Of a stretch of 64,000 nt of DNA, positions 1 through 9,503 are shown piece after piece (position 1 is the stretch's first letter; every line of letters begins with the position of its first letter). Source of the DNA: Ensifer canadensis (GTDB lineage Bacteria; Pseudomonadota; Alphaproteobacteria; Rhizobiales; Rhizobiaceae); the NCBI RefSeq assembly GCF_017488845.2, contig NZ_CP083371.1, forward strand, positions 744,001 through 808,000, in the 5' to 3' direction. The position numbers and the translations under genes are program-made. The notes beneath the pieces are model-generated. The model was given only the letters and a program-made list of their open reading frames with translations, was not told the origin of the DNA and did not search any database.

Positions 1-56
1 ACATGTGCGGCCGGACAACCAATCAACATGGATGGTAACGCGCTATCCGGAACTCG

Positions 57-971
57 TCAGGCAGCTGATCGAAGGCCCACCACGGTAGCCAAACGCCTTG
101 CCCGTTCCAGGCTCGCAGGTTGCTGATCAGCAAAACGCTCGGCGTTTATTTCCATGATTAATGCCGTGTCTGGAAGGAAGATCAGTTCGGCGAAGATGTC
201 ATCCCAAGGAATATCGCCCCAACCAATTGGCAGATGCAAATCTCCGATGCCTAGTGCCGTCGCCTCAGCTGGATGATAGAAGCGGTTCATGGAGTAGGGC
301 AGCCCAAAACTGTCGTGAACATGCAGGTGGCCTGCCACCGGTGCCATTGCCCGCAATTGCTCGCGAAAATCCAGCCCGCGATGCGTGGCCTCGATGTAGG
401 CATGCGAGAAGTCGATAAGCGCAACGACGTTGTCGGAGCCGATCGAACGGACTGTTTCGGCGACCTGGCTCGGTGTTTGCCGATACTGTCCGGTTTCCGT
501 CGTGAAAATGTTTTCAAGCGCGATGCGTACCCCATATCCTTTTGCGATATCCGACATCTCTGCGAGTGCGTCGCGTTCCATCTTGTCGAGATCAGCGGCG
601 CTCTCTCCGGCGGCAAGCTGCGCCGCGCCGGAGTGATGGACAAGGATTCCCGCGCCGAGCCGATCGCACAGCTCGAGCATCGCTCTCACGACCTTCTTCT
701 GCAAATCGTGATGCTGGCGATCCATGAAGTTGGATACGATCTGACCGTGCAGCGAAAGCTTCTTGAAATGGTACTTGCGCGTGATGTCGGCGACGCGCTG
801 GAGCCGATCCTCGATGAGGCGACCTCGGCTGATGATCTCCTCGCCATAGATCCCGATCTCGCAGGCATCCGCGCCCGTATCGGCGATTTCGCGCAAAGAA
901 GCGTCAAGGCTCGACAGATCTCCCTTGCCCGTCCGGTTGCAAAAGCCAATAGCGGATATGAACTCGTTCAT
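57..971 (-). CDS. Sugar phosphate isomerase/epimerase-like TIM-barrel protein
   Basis: A 304-residue protein of the xylose isomerase-like TIM-barrel family (AP endonuclease 2 fold). Visible family features are the metal-ligand stretches LALENIF-type (here RIALENIF), LIDFSHAYIE, GHLHVHDS and the C-terminal IMEINAERF, which supply the Glu/Asp/His residues that normally hold a divalent cation. It is the last gene of a sugar ABC transporter operon, 26 bp after the ATPase gene, so an intracellular isomerisation or epimerisation of the imported sugar is inferred; the substrate cannot be read from sequence. An upstream ATG at 977 is possible, but AAGGAGA at 977-983 overlaps it and is spaced about six bases from the ATG at 971, which I prefer. 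Confidence 0.8.
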   Translation of the reverse strand: MNEFISAIGFCNRTGKGDLSSLDASLREIADTGADACEIGIYGEEIISRGRLIEDRLQRVADITRKYHFKKLSLHGQIVSNFMDRQHHDLQKKVVRAMLELCDRLGAGILVHHSGAAQLAAGESAADLDKMERDALAEMSDIAKGYGVRIALENIFTTETGQYRQTPSQVAETVRSIGSDNVVALIDFSHAYIEATHRGLDFREQLRAMAPVAGHLHVHDSFGLPYSMNRFYHPAEATALGIGDLHLPIGWGDIPWDDIFAELIFLPDTALIMEINAERFADQQPASLERARRLATVVGLRSAA

Positions 972-997
972 TTCCATCTCCTTCGATGTTGCGATGA

Positions 998-2119
998 TCA
1001 GACTGCTTCGAGCACCTGCCGCGCATTGCGGCCACTGCGAGGCTCGACTTCAAGCTCGATACGCCGACCAGTCTCTCGGTCGAACACATGCAAATGTGCA
1101 AGCGGCAGTTCCAGCGCGATCCGGTCGCCAGGCCTTACGTACGTCTCTTCATCGACACAGGCTGCAAAGGGCTGGCCATCCAATTCCGAGTGGATGACGC
1201 GGCCAGCTCCGAGCTCTTCTACAAAGTCCACTTTCATCGAGATGCCTCTTGCCCCAGTGGCAACAACACACTGTTCCGGACGAATGCCCACGGTCACACG
1301 TCTTTCACCCAAGCGTGTGGCAAGAGCCCTGTCGATCGGCATCTTCGTGCCGCTGAACGCAAGGCAGGCGTCATCGACGTTGATGTGAGCGTCAAACAGG
1401 TTCATCGCCGGCGAACCGATGAAGGAGGCGACGAAAATGCTTGCTGGGCGGTGGTAGATGTCAAGCGGCTGGCCCACCTGTTCGACGACGCCCTTGTTCA
1501 TGACGACCAGCTTGTCTGCGAGAGTCATCGCTTCTACCTGATCATGCGTGACGAAAACGGACGTTGCCGACAGGCGCTGATGGAGCTTGCGGATCTCGGC
1601 GCGCATGGTGACACGAAGCTTGGCATCGAGATTCGACAACGGTTCGTCGAAAAGGAATACGTTCGGTTCCCGGATGATCGCGCGCGCCATGGCAACCCGT
1701 TGCCGCTGGCCACCGGAGAGGGCCGCAGGTTTGCGATCGAGATAGTCGGCGAGCCCGACGATCTTGGCTGTCTCCTCGATGCGGCGAAGGCGCTCTGCCT
1801 TTGGTACGCCAGCGACTTTCAGGGCATAGCCGATGTTTCCCGCGACCGTCATGTGTGGATAGAGGGCATAATTCTGAAACACCATGGCGCAACCGCGTTC
1901 GCGCGGTTCAAGCCTGTTAACGACCCGTCCGTTGATGGCGATCTCACCCGCGGTGATTTCCTCCAGTCCCGCGATCATCCTGAGAAGCGTGGATTTGCCA
2001 CAGCCTGATGGGCCGAGGATCACCACGAATTCTCCCGACGCAAAAACAAGGTCGATGCCATGCAAGGTGGGGGTCTTGCCGTAAGATTTACGCACGGCGC
2101 GAATTGCGATGTCAGCCAT
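998..2119 (-). CDS. ABC transporter ATP-binding protein, MalK/UgpC type
   Basis: The 373-residue ATPase energises the two permeases encoded just upstream. Walker A is GPSGCGKST (about residues 36-44), the signature is [14 protein letters not shown], Walker B is [16 protein letters not shown] and the switch histidine lies in [15 protein letters not shown]. The last 130 residues form the TOBE/OB regulatory domain typical of carbohydrate importers (CUT1 family), so it is longer than amino-acid importer ATPases. It lies 41 bp after the UgpE-like permease gene. The product acts on the cytoplasmic face of the inner membrane. MalK-type ATPases are often shared between sugar importers, so it may serve more than one system. 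Confidence 0.92.
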   Translation of the reverse strand: MADIAIRAVRKSYGKTPTLHGIDLVFASGEFVVILGPSGCGKSTLLRMIAGLEEITAGEIAINGRVVNRLEPRERGCAMVFQNYALYPHMTVAGNIGYALKVAGVPKAERLRRIEETAKIVGLADYLDRKPAALSGGQRQRVAMARAIIREPNVFLFDEPLSNLDAKLRVTMRAEIRKLHQRLSATSVFVTHDQVEAMTLADKLVVMNKGVVEQVGQPLDIYHRPASIFVASFIGSPAMNLFDAHINVDDACLAFSGTKMPIDRALATRLGERRVTVGIRPEQCVVATGARGISMKVDFVEELGAGRVIHSELDGQPFAACVDEETYVRPGDRIALELPLAHLHVFDRETGRRIELEVEPRSGRNARQVLEAV

Positions 2120-2160
2120 GAACGAGGACCTCTTTTATTCTGCAGATGGGGGAAGCGGTT

Positions 2161-3048
2161 TCACTTTTCGGTGGCCACCAGGCCCTGTACGAACCAGCGC
2201 TGCAAGACGGCAACGACGACCAATGGGGGCAGCATGATGATCAGCGATCCGGCGAGCGTCACGTTCCAATCCGGCGTGCCGTTGTCGGCCGGCAGGAGTG
2301 CGACCAGCGACATCATCGTGGTCTTATAGGCAGGGTCCGTCACCATCAGGAGCGGCCAGAGATACTGGTTCCAGCCGTAGACGAACATGATCGTGGTCAG
2401 AGCGAGCATGTTGGTGCGCGAGAGCGGCAAGAGCATATCGATAAAAAAACGGACCGGGCCCGACCCGTCCATTCGCGCGGCCTCGGCCAGTTCATCGGGC
2501 AGAGTTAGGTAGAATTGGCGGTAAAGGAATGTTCCGGTGGCCGTTGCGATTAGCGGCAGCGTGAGACCGGCGTAGGAGTTGAGAAGGTTCCAGTCGAGGG
2601 ACACCTCGAAACCAGTCGCAGCGGAGATGAGAAGCCGTACGGGCTGAAACAAATCGGCAGCGACTGCGTAGGTGGGCACGACACGCACCTCAAGCGGCAG
2701 CATCAACGTGATGAACACCATCCAGAAAAAGAAGCCCTTCAGCGGGGTTCGGAAGAATACGATGGCAAAGGCAGTCAACGCTGACAGTGCGACCTTCCCG
2801 ACAGTCACGAGGCTGGCCATCACGAAGCTGTTCAACATCGCCGTCCCGAGGTTCGCCCGCGTCCAGGCGGCGCTCATATTCTCAAACAGGCGATCCTGCG
2901 GCAGGAAACTGAAGGGTATGGAGTTGACCTGCTGAAACGTTTGGCTCGCGCCCGACACGATGACGATGAAGGGACCTATCAGCAGGAGGAAGCCGAAGAT
3001 CATCACGCCATAGGTGAGGGCGTTTGCGAAAGGGGTCCGCTGAATCAT
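2161..3048 (-). CDS. Sugar ABC transporter permease, UgpE/MalG type
   Basis: A 295-residue inner-membrane permease with six predicted membrane segments, beginning with a segment at about residues 12-33 (FANALTYGVMIFGFLLLIGP). The EAA loop that docks on the ATPase reads ELAEAARMDGSGPVRFFIDMLLP around residues 185-207. It starts 7 bp after the stop codon of the partner permease and belongs to a five-gene minus-strand operon. The length and loop are typical of CUT1-family second permeases such as UgpE. The transported substrate is unknown; glycerol-3-phosphate or a sugar are both possible for this family, and the downstream isomerase gene favours a sugar. Confidence 0.9.
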   Translation of the reverse strand: MIQRTPFANALTYGVMIFGFLLLIGPFIVIVSGASQTFQQVNSIPFSFLPQDRLFENMSAAWTRANLGTAMLNSFVMASLVTVGKVALSALTAFAIVFFRTPLKGFFFWMVFITLMLPLEVRVVPTYAVAADLFQPVRLLISAATGFEVSLDWNLLNSYAGLTLPLIATATGTFLYRQFYLTLPDELAEAARMDGSGPVRFFIDMLLPLSRTNMLALTTIMFVYGWNQYLWPLLMVTDPAYKTTMMSLVALLPADNGTPDWNVTLAGSLIIMLPPLVVVAVLQRWFVQGLVATEK

Positions 3049-3055
3049 GACTGCC

Positions 3056-3946
3056 TCACTTGTAATGGACCTGGCGCTCGATGAAGCGGAACTGGATAAA
3101 GGTGAAGATCATGATGAGGCCGATGAGCACGAGGCTCTGGGCCGACGCGCCGGAGTAGTTCAGTCCACGGAACGCCTCCTCGACGATGCGGTAGACCATC
3201 ACATCCGTGCCGTGGTTCGGGCCGCCATCCGTCGTACGCGCGACGATGCCGTAAGTGTCCGCACCGACGAAACCTTCGGTCATCATGATCACGAGCAGGA
3301 AGAAAAGCGTGGGCGCAAGCATCGGTATCTGGATGTCGACCGCGCGGCGTATCGGGCCGCAGCCGTCCATCGCTGCAGCCTCGATGAGCGACCGCGGGAC
3401 AGACTGCAGACCTGCGAGAAGGAAGATGAAAGTGTAGCCCGCCCATTTCCAGGCAAACACGACGATGACGAGAATAAGGGCATGGCTGCCATACTTGGCT
3501 GGGTTCCAGAAGTCCGGAAAGGCGGCGTTGACCGATGCCATCAGCCCGCGCTCTGGCGACAGGATGAAACGGAAGGCCATGCCGGCAGCAGGTCCCGCAA
3601 TCGCGTAAGGCAGGATGTAGAGGAACCTGAAGGGCGCGGAACCCGGTAGCTGGCGGTCAACCGCCAGGGCAAGAACAAGGCCGATAAAGATCGTAGCCAA
3701 GGTGCCGCAAAGGGCGAACGCCAGGCTGACCCCAACGGAATTCCAGTAGAGCGGGTCGGCGAACACTTCCTTGAAATTGGCAAGTCCGACGAACTCCGCA
3801 GTTCCACCGAAGGGCGGTTCGAGCGTGAATGCCCAGCGCAACACCGCGACCGCCGGCCAGTAGAAAAAGAGCAGGATCAGGATGATCTGCGGCAGGGCGA
3901 ATAGGCTGGGCAGCCACCAGCTACGAAAGGCCGCGCGCTTGTCCAT
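3056..3946 (-). CDS. Sugar ABC transporter permease, UgpA/MalF type
   Basis: A 296-residue inner-membrane permease with six membrane segments. The first is WWLPSLFALPQIILILLFFY-like at residues 10-30, followed by a periplasmic loop containing EPPFGGTAEFVGLANF, a stretch commonly seen in UgpA-type permeases. Its EAA loop is LIEAAAMDGCGPIRRAVDIQIP at about residues 190-211. It pairs with the UgpE-like permease whose gene follows after 7 bp. The gene begins 74 bp after the binding-protein gene. Together they form the heterodimeric channel of a CUT1-type importer. Confidence 0.9.
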   Translation of the reverse strand: MDKRAAFRSWWLPSLFALPQIILILLFFYWPAVAVLRWAFTLEPPFGGTAEFVGLANFKEVFADPLYWNSVGVSLAFALCGTLATIFIGLVLALAVDRQLPGSAPFRFLYILPYAIAGPAAGMAFRFILSPERGLMASVNAAFPDFWNPAKYGSHALILVIVVFAWKWAGYTFIFLLAGLQSVPRSLIEAAAMDGCGPIRRAVDIQIPMLAPTLFFLLVIMMTEGFVGADTYGIVARTTDGGPNHGTDVMVYRIVEEAFRGLNYSGASAQSLVLIGLIMIFTFIQFRFIERQVHYK

Positions 3947-4020
3947 GTGTGCAAATTCCGTGCGTAAGAACAGGTATGGGAGCCTGCCATTGCTCAGGCA
4001 GGCTCCCGACGGATCAGATT

Positions 4021-5364
4021 TTAGTTCAGCGTCTGACCGGCGTAGGTTTTCTCGAAGCGACGCAGCACTGCGTTGCCACGTTCGACCGTCTTGTCGAGCT
4101 CGGCCTGCACGTCTGCATTCTGCATGAAGATCGCTTCGAGGGCCGTTGCGAATTCCTTGCGGATCTGAGTGAAGCCGCCCAGGCGAATGCCACGGGTATT
4201 TTCCGACGTCGGCGTGAACGAGAGGCTCTGGATCGCAAATTCACGCCCCTTGTAGGGCGCCTTGTCGTAGAAGCCGTTGGACTTCATCGCGTCGAAACCG
4301 GTCTTCGTTACCGGAATGTATCCCGTCACCGTTGACCACCACTCGGCCATTTCCGGTGTCGCGATGTAGTTGAGGAAGGCGGCTGCACCCTTGTATTCCG
4401 CTTCCGGACGGCCAGCCAGCACCCAAAGGGATGCGCCGCCGACCAGCGAATTCTGACGCTCTGTGCCTTTCCATACCGGCAACATGGCGACATCCCACTT
4501 CACGCCCTCGGGAAGGGATTTGCCGATGGTGCCATGGTCGGCGATCGAGGTCTGTATCATCTGGCAGGTCTGGGACGTGAAGGCAGGGACGGTATCCATG
4601 CCAAGCTGCTTGGTCTTGACGACGAAGAGCCTCTCGTCTGCCATTTTCTTGAAGAAATTCACGTGATCGACGAACTTGGTCTTGTTGACGACGAGTTCGG
4701 CATCCAGCCCCTGGTAACCATTCGCCTTGGTGGCGATCGGCTGGTTATGAATGGCCGAAAACTGCTCCATGAGCGGCCATGTGTCGAAGTTGAAAGCGAG
4801 CGGGCATTCGAAGCCGGCGGCCTTCAGCTTGCGGGCCGCTTCCTCGACCTGTTCCCAGGTGTCGGGCTTGAAGTCCACGCCGGCCTTCTGGAACGCATCG
4901 ACGTTGTAATAGAACATTGCAGTCGAGGAATTGAAGGGGAAGGAATTCAGTTCGCCCCCAGCGGTCGCATAATAGTTGGCGATGCCGCCGAAGTAATTGC
5001 TCCAATCGATTGTATAGCCGTTGTCGGCCATCAGCTTCTTGGCCGGCACGAACGCGCCGGACAGCATCATGTCCAGGGTGCCGGCATCATAGATCTGCGT
5101 GATCGCGGGCTGTTTTTTGGCGCGGTATGCCGCAATGGTGTTTTGCAGGGTCGTGTCGTATCCGTTTTGCGAGGTGCAGACGATTTCGAATTCGGACTGG
5201 CTATCGTTGAACTTCTTGCACGCTTCCTGGACCCGCTCTCCAAGATCACCCGAAAGGCCGTACCAGAATTCGAATTTCGTCGTTTCAGCTGCTGCTGGTG
5301 AAGGGCCAAACGCGGCGGTTGCCATCAGGCTGATAAGTGCGAACGTGGTGGCGGAGTCTCTCAT
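4021..5364 (-). CDS. Extracellular solute-binding protein, UgpB-like (family 1)
   Basis: A 447-residue periplasmic binding protein that should capture the substrate of the adjacent importer. Residues 1-26 form a signal peptide ending in PAAAE. The mature part has the class I/UgpB-like pattern FEFWYGLSGDLGERVQEACKKFN, a region rich in aromatic residues (FDTWPLMEQF, NYFGGIANYY) and a C-terminal AEWWSTVTGYIPV motif typical of family 1 sugar and glycerol-phosphate binders. A good ribosome site, AAGGAGCG, precedes the ATG by nine bases. It is the first gene of the five-gene operon, so the promoter should lie in 5365-5480. Substrate identity is open. Confidence 0.9.
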   Translation of the reverse strand: MRDSATTFALISLMATAAFGPSPAAAETTKFEFWYGLSGDLGERVQEACKKFNDSQSEFEIVCTSQNGYDTTLQNTIAAYRAKKQPAITQIYDAGTLDMMLSGAFVPAKKLMADNGYTIDWSNYFGGIANYYATAGGELNSFPFNSSTAMFYYNVDAFQKAGVDFKPDTWEQVEEAARKLKAAGFECPLAFNFDTWPLMEQFSAIHNQPIATKANGYQGLDAELVVNKTKFVDHVNFFKKMADERLFVVKTKQLGMDTVPAFTSQTCQMIQTSIADHGTIGKSLPEGVKWDVAMLPVWKGTERQNSLVGGASLWVLAGRPEAEYKGAAAFLNYIATPEMAEWWSTVTGYIPVTKTGFDAMKSNGFYDKAPYKGREFAIQSLSFTPTSENTRGIRLGGFTQIRKEFATALEAIFMQNADVQAELDKTVERGNAVLRRFEKTYAGQTLN

Positions 5365-6128
5365 TGCAAAACGCTCCTTGCAGAATGGCGGTCACCAAAA
5401 TCGGCGACACGAATGAGCCGGAGCGCTTGCTAACAGTTGAGTGTGACATTCCCTGCCAAATCGAATGATGAAACGATGAAAGTTCGATTACGGTATTATG
5501 AAGGGCCGAGCGCGCATTGGCGTTAGGCTTCTTCCCAGGTGGTCGGAACGACTGCCGCCAAACCAAAGTTTGTGCGAACGAATGAAGTGTTCAATTTTTT
5601 TTATTGAACCGATCTGCGAACGCGAACCAGTTGATCGCTGCGCCAGATGGTGCGCTATCGACCATCGCTCTCCTCGTGGAGCTGGAAGTCACTGCTGCTA
5701 TTGCAGGATCGCGTAGAAGCTGCGCTCGCTTCGCCGCAGCACGGATTTCCTGCGTGAATTCATGCGTGGAAGTGCGCTCCCTGAGAAGTATTCCGCACCG
5801 AAGATCGCGAATTCAAGGGTTGGTCACGCGGCGAGATTCTGCCGGTGCCGGGAGGAATCGGTACGCACCTTGGTTAAACGCTAAATCGCTGTCTTCGCCG
5901 GGCAGCGCTTTGTTCAACACGCTTTGGACCCAGGTCTCCGGTGCTAGTGCCTAGTTAAATAAACGCTCACCGAAAACCAAGACAAAACATAACTGTTGAA
6001 TTATGATTTCCACCCCATATTTCATTTTTGCATCACCGTTTCGCATGGCAAACTGACGGACATCAAAATCGGATTGCTTTGTGATGACGGTGCCGCAGCG
6101 GGAGTGGACGGTGCCACAGGGAGGAAAT
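5365..6128. other. Long intergenic region without a recognised gene
   Basis: These 764 bases separate the divergent sugar-importer and liv-type operons and must contain both promoters. Base composition is more AT-rich at 5430-5620 and 5940-6060 than in neighbouring genes. Open frames inside (for example 5604-5954 plus) have arginine/serine-rich, low-complexity translations without family resemblance, so I do not call a gene. Scattered fragments between 5680 and 5860 could be remnants of an older gene, but no frame holds for more than about 20 convincing residues. Confidence 0.6.
5589..5609. promoter_or_regulatory. Inverted repeat, candidate operator
   Basis: Perfect 7-bp arms GTTCAAT and ATTGAAC are separated by seven bases, nearly all T. 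It stands 225 bp upstream of the binding-protein gene and 520 bp upstream of the livJ-like gene. A dyad of this size fits a dimeric regulator, but no regulator gene adjoins it, and a rho-independent terminator is less likely because the arms are AT-rich. Confidence 0.3.
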
Positions 6129-7301
6129 ATGAAACGGACAATTCTGGCCGCGCTTGCGGCCTTGGCCTTGAGTGGTGCTGCCTATGCGGACACGATCAAG
6201 ATCGGCGTCGTTGGACCCTTTTCCGGTCCCTTCGCGCTGCAGGGCAAGAACTTCAAGGCTGGCATCGACGCCTATATGGCGATGAACGGCAGCAAGGTCG
6301 GCGACGATGATATCGAGATCATCTATCGCGACGTGCCGCAGGCCGATCCGGCGCAATCGAAGGCGCTTGCCCAGGAACTGGTTGTCAAGGAAGGCGTGCA
6401 GTATCTGGCCGGCTTCTACTTCACCCCCGATGCAATGGCCGTCACGCCGCTTCTGGAACAGGCGAACGTGCCGCTGGTGATCATGAACGCGGCGACGTCG
6501 GCGATCGTGACCAAAAGCCCGCTGGTGGTGCGTACCTCGTTTACCACTTGGCAGACCTCGACACCGATCGCCAAGGTGGCGAAGGATGCGGGCGTTTCCA
6601 AGGTCATCTCCGTGGTCAGCGACTACGGCCCGGGTGTCGATGCTGAAAATGCCTTCAAGGCCGGTTTTGAGGCGGCCGGTGGACAGGTCGTCGAAGCCAT
6701 TCGCATGCCGCTTGCCACCAACGACTTCTCGCCGATCATGCAGCGCATCAAGGACTCTGGTGCCGAAGGCGTCTTCGCCTTCCTGCCGTCGGGCCCGACC
6801 ACGCTTGGTTTCGTCAAAGCCTATAACGAAAACGGCCTGAAGAGCGGCGGCATCAAGTTCTTTGCTCCAGGCGATCTGACGCAGGAATCCGATCTGCCGG
6901 CGCTTGGCGAAGCGGCGCTCGGCATCCAGACGACGTTCCACTACGCCGTCTCGCACGACAGTCCGGAAAACAAGACTTTTGTCGAGGCGGCCGCAAAGGC
7001 CATCGGCAATCCGGCCGAACTCTCCTTCCCCTCGGTCGGCGCCTATGATGGCATGCATGTGATCTACAAGATGATCGAGGCGACCGGCGGCGAGCAGGAC
7101 GCGCAGAAGGCCGTCGATGCAGTCAAGGGTCTTTCCTGGACGAGCCCGAGGGGGCCGGTTTCCATCGATCCCGAATCGCGCCACATCACGCAGAACATCT
7201 ATTTGCGCGAGGTAACCAAGGCTGACGACGGCACCTACTACAACAAGGAAGTTCAGACCTTCGAGAAGCAGGGCGATCCCGGTCTCGCGGCCCTGAAATA
7301 G
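6129..7301 (+). CDS. livJ: Branched-chain amino acid-type ABC transporter substrate-binding protein
   Basis: A 390-residue periplasmic binding protein of the LivJ/peripla_BP_6 family. Residues 1-20 are a signal peptide ending in AYA, after which the mature chain starts DTIKIGVVGPFSGPFALQGK, the usual first strand of LivJ-type binders. FYFTPDAMAV and SDYGPGVDAENAF are further family landmarks. The start at 6129 is chosen because GGGAGG at 6118-6124 is correctly placed; the longer in-frame version from 6081 has no site and would bury the signal peptide. It heads a livJHMGF series. Ligands of this family range from leucine to amides and aromatic acids, so the substrate is not fixed. Confidence 0.9.
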   Translation: MKRTILAALAALALSGAAYADTIKIGVVGPFSGPFALQGKNFKAGIDAYMAMNGSKVGDDDIEIIYRDVPQADPAQSKALAQELVVKEGVQYLAGFYFTPDAMAVTPLLEQANVPLVIMNAATSAIVTKSPLVVRTSFTTWQTSTPIAKVAKDAGVSKVISVVSDYGPGVDAENAFKAGFEAAGGQVVEAIRMPLATNDFSPIMQRIKDSGAEGVFAFLPSGPTTLGFVKAYNENGLKSGGIKFFAPGDLTQESDLPALGEAALGIQTTFHYAVSHDSPENKTFVEAAAKAIGNPAELSFPSVGAYDGMHVIYKMIEATGGEQDAQKAVDAVKGLSWTSPRGPVSIDPESRHITQNIYLREVTKADDGTYYNKEVQTFEKQGDPGLAALK

Positions 7302-7393
7302 GCTTTTGGGCAATGTGCGTGCTGATTGAGCCCCGCCCGCATTGGCCGCAAAATACCGGCGTCCGGCGAATTGAGCGAGCCGGGCGTCCCAAA

Positions 7394-7497
7394 GCATTTC
7401 CAGGAAAAGTGCGAAGCGGCTTTCCGTAAAGGGAATGCATAAGATAGGGACGCATTTCCAGGAAAGGCGCGATGCGTTTTTCCATCCGGGAATACCT
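7394..7497. repeat. Tandem pair of a rhizobial-type intergenic repeat
   Basis: Two related copies start at 7394 and 7452. Both begin GCATTTCCAGGAAA and continue with a GCGA-GCG segment followed by TTTCC and GGGAAT, so each copy can fold on itself. The phrase resembles short dispersed repeats that are common between genes in Rhizobiaceae. The pair occupies the 334-bp gap between livJ and livH, where it may act as an RNA stem that separates high expression of the binding protein from lower expression of the permeases (inference). Nothing else is seen in this gap. Confidence 0.6.
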
Positions 7498-7635
7498 GAA
7501 ATGGAAAGATGGAGCGTTTCGGTGCCTCCGTTGAAGGCGGAAACGAACCACGCGCGTGCGGCTGTTTGCCGGGGATGGGTTCGTCTCGTCCCGCCCCTCA
7601 GCCGTCAGTGATAACGAAAGGCATCGGATAGCCCC

Positions 7636-8502
7636 ATGCAAACAGTCTTCAGCATCGCGATCGATGCCCTTGCTTATGGCATGGTGCTCTTCGTCATCTC
7701 CATCGGGCTTTCCGTCACCATGGGGCTGATGCGTGTCGTCAACCTTGCGCATGGCGCATTTGCCATGATCGGCGGTTACATCGCCTCCTATGCGGCGCGC
7801 GACCTCGGCCTTGCCTATGGATTTGCCATCGTGCTTGCCGTCTTCGGCACGATCGTGATCGCCATCCCGATCGAGCGTCTGCTCTATCGTCGCATCTATG
7901 GGGCGCCGGAACTGACCCAGGTGCTGATGACGATCGGCATCACCTTCTGCATCATCGGTATCGCCAACTATGTCTTCGGGCCGACGCTGAAGACCGTGCC
8001 GCTGCCGGGGCAACTGCAGGGCTCTTTCGATCTCGGTTTCCGCGCGATCGCCACGCATCGGCTCTTTGCGATCCTTTGCGGCCTCGCCGTAGCCATCGCC
8101 CTCTGGTACGCGATTGAAAGGACGGCGTTCGGCGTCAAGCTGCGGGCCTCGGTCGACAATGCCGCCATGGCCGCTGCACTCGGCGTGCGCACCGAGATCG
8201 TCTATGCCGTGAGTTTCGCGGTTGCCGTTGGTCTTGCCGCCTTCGGCGGTGTTGTCGGTGCCGAACTTCTGCCGGTCGAACCCTATTATGCGCTGCGCTA
8301 CATGGTGACCTTCCTGGTCGTCGTGTCGGTCGGCGGTGCGGGCTCGATCCCCGGCGCGCTTGTCGCCTGTTTGCTGCTCGGCGGCATCGACACGACCGGC
8401 CGTTACCTGATGCCCGAGTTCGGCGAATTCTTCTTCTATCTGGCCGTCATCGCGATCATCTGCGTCTTCCCGCGCGGACTTGCCGGGAGAGCCAAGGGAT
8501 GA
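7636..8502 (+). CDS. livH: Branched-chain amino acid-type ABC permease LivH
   Basis: A 288-residue inner-membrane protein with about eight membrane segments. The N-terminal part contains GLMRVVNLAHGAFAMIGGYIA, the hallmark of LivH permeases, and the ATPase-contact region reads AFGVKLRASVDNAAMAAALGV. The C-terminal segment VVSVGGAGSIPGALVACLLLGG is also characteristic. The stop overlaps the livM start as ATGA, implying translational coupling. It forms the channel together with LivM. Confidence 0.92.
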   Translation: MQTVFSIAIDALAYGMVLFVISIGLSVTMGLMRVVNLAHGAFAMIGGYIASYAARDLGLAYGFAIVLAVFGTIVIAIPIERLLYRRIYGAPELTQVLMTIGITFCIIGIANYVFGPTLKTVPLPGQLQGSFDLGFRAIATHRLFAILCGLAVAIALWYAIERTAFGVKLRASVDNAAMAAALGVRTEIVYAVSFAVAVGLAAFGGVVGAELLPVEPYYALRYMVTFLVVVSVGGAGSIPGALVACLLLGGIDTTGRYLMPEFGEFFFYLAVIAIICVFPRGLAGRAKG

Positions 8503-9503
8503 CCATGACCACCACCAACGACCTGATTGCACGGACAGCGGGCAAGCGCCGCTTCGGCGGCGGCGACCTGATCGGTCTCGGCGTCATTCTGGCGCTCGCT
8601 ATTGTCGGCTACTTCCTGTTTCCCAACAATCTGGCGCTGCTGACGCGCATCATCGCCATCGCGCTGTTGGTGCTCTCGCTTGACCTCGTCACCGGCTATT
8701 GCGGGGTGGCGACGCTCGGACACGCGGCGCTGTTCGGCGCCGGTGCCTATGCCGCGGGGATTGTCTCAGCGCATTACGGCATCAATGATCCCTTCGCGAT
8801 GCTCGCCTTCGGCATTGCCGCCGGCGCCGTTGCCGGCCTCATCTGCGGAGCGGTGATCCTGCGTGCACACGGTCTTCCGCAACTGGTGCTGTCGATCGCC
8901 CTCATCCACCTCTTCCATGAGTTCGCCAACAAGGCGTCGTCCTGGACCGGCGGCAGTGATGGCCTGTCCGGCATCGCGCCGAGCGCTTTGCTCGGTCTTT
9001 ACGAGTTTGACCTGTGGGGACGCACGGCTTACGTCTTCGGCGTCGTGCTGCTAGTGCTTGTCTTCGCCGTCCTGCGGCTGATCGTGCGCTCGCCGTTCGG
9101 CATGCTGTGTCGCGCCATCAAGGAAGACCCGATCCGCATCCGCTCCATGGGGGCATCGCCGAAGGGCGCGCTGATGAAGATGTATGTCATCTCCGGGGCC
9201 GTCGCCGGTGTCGGCGGCGCGCTCAACGCCATCTCGACGCAGGTGGTCGGTCTCGACAGCCTGTCCTTCACCCTGTCGGCCGAAAGCCTGGTGATGCTCG
9301 TTCTCGGTGGAACTGGTTCGCTCTTCGGCGCGCTCACGGGCACTATTGTCTTCATGTTCTTCGAAGACGTCGTTTCCGCCGCCAATCCGTTCCACTGGCT
9401 GACGATGGTCGGCGCCCTGCTGATCGCCGTCGTCCTCTTCGCGCCGAAGGGGCTCTACGGAACGGCAGCCGCCTTCGTTGCCCGCCGCCGGGAGGCAAAA
9501 TGA
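8499..9503 (+). CDS. livM: Branched-chain amino acid-type ABC permease LivM
   Basis: A 334-residue permease with an N-terminal soluble stretch of about 25 residues and then eight to ten membrane segments. The LivM family pattern LDLVTGYCGVATLGHAALFGAGAYAAG lies at about residues 65-90; GSDGLSGI and the contact loop SPFGMLCRAIKEDPIRIRSMG follow. The C-terminal VLGGTGSLFGALTGTIVF matches family members. Its ATG overlaps the livH stop and its stop overlaps the livG start, so livH, livM and livG form a tightly coupled unit. Confidence 0.92.
   Translation: MTMTTTNDLIARTAGKRRFGGGDLIGLGVILALAIVGYFLFPNNLALLTRIIAIALLVLSLDLVTGYCGVATLGHAALFGAGAYAAGIVSAHYGINDPFAMLAFGIAAGAVAGLICGAVILRAHGLPQLVLSIALIHLFHEFANKASSWTGGSDGLSGIAPSALLGLYEFDLWGRTAYVFGVVLLVLVFAVLRLIVRSPFGMLCRAIKEDPIRIRSMGASPKGALMKMYVISGAVAGVGGALNAISTQVVGLDSLSFTLSAESLVMLVLGGTGSLFGALTGTIVFMFFEDVVSAANPFHWLTMVGALLIAVVLFAPKGLYGTAAAFVARRREAK

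Noticed and set aside
273..1388. 371-codon open frame on the plus strand
   Set aside because: Lies antisense to the isomerase and ATPase genes, which have clear motifs; no ribosome site and no family pattern.
6063..8532. Two long minus-strand frames (444 and 448 codons)
   Set aside because: Antisense to livJ and livH; translations are rich in His, Arg and Asp as typical for shadows of high-GC genes.
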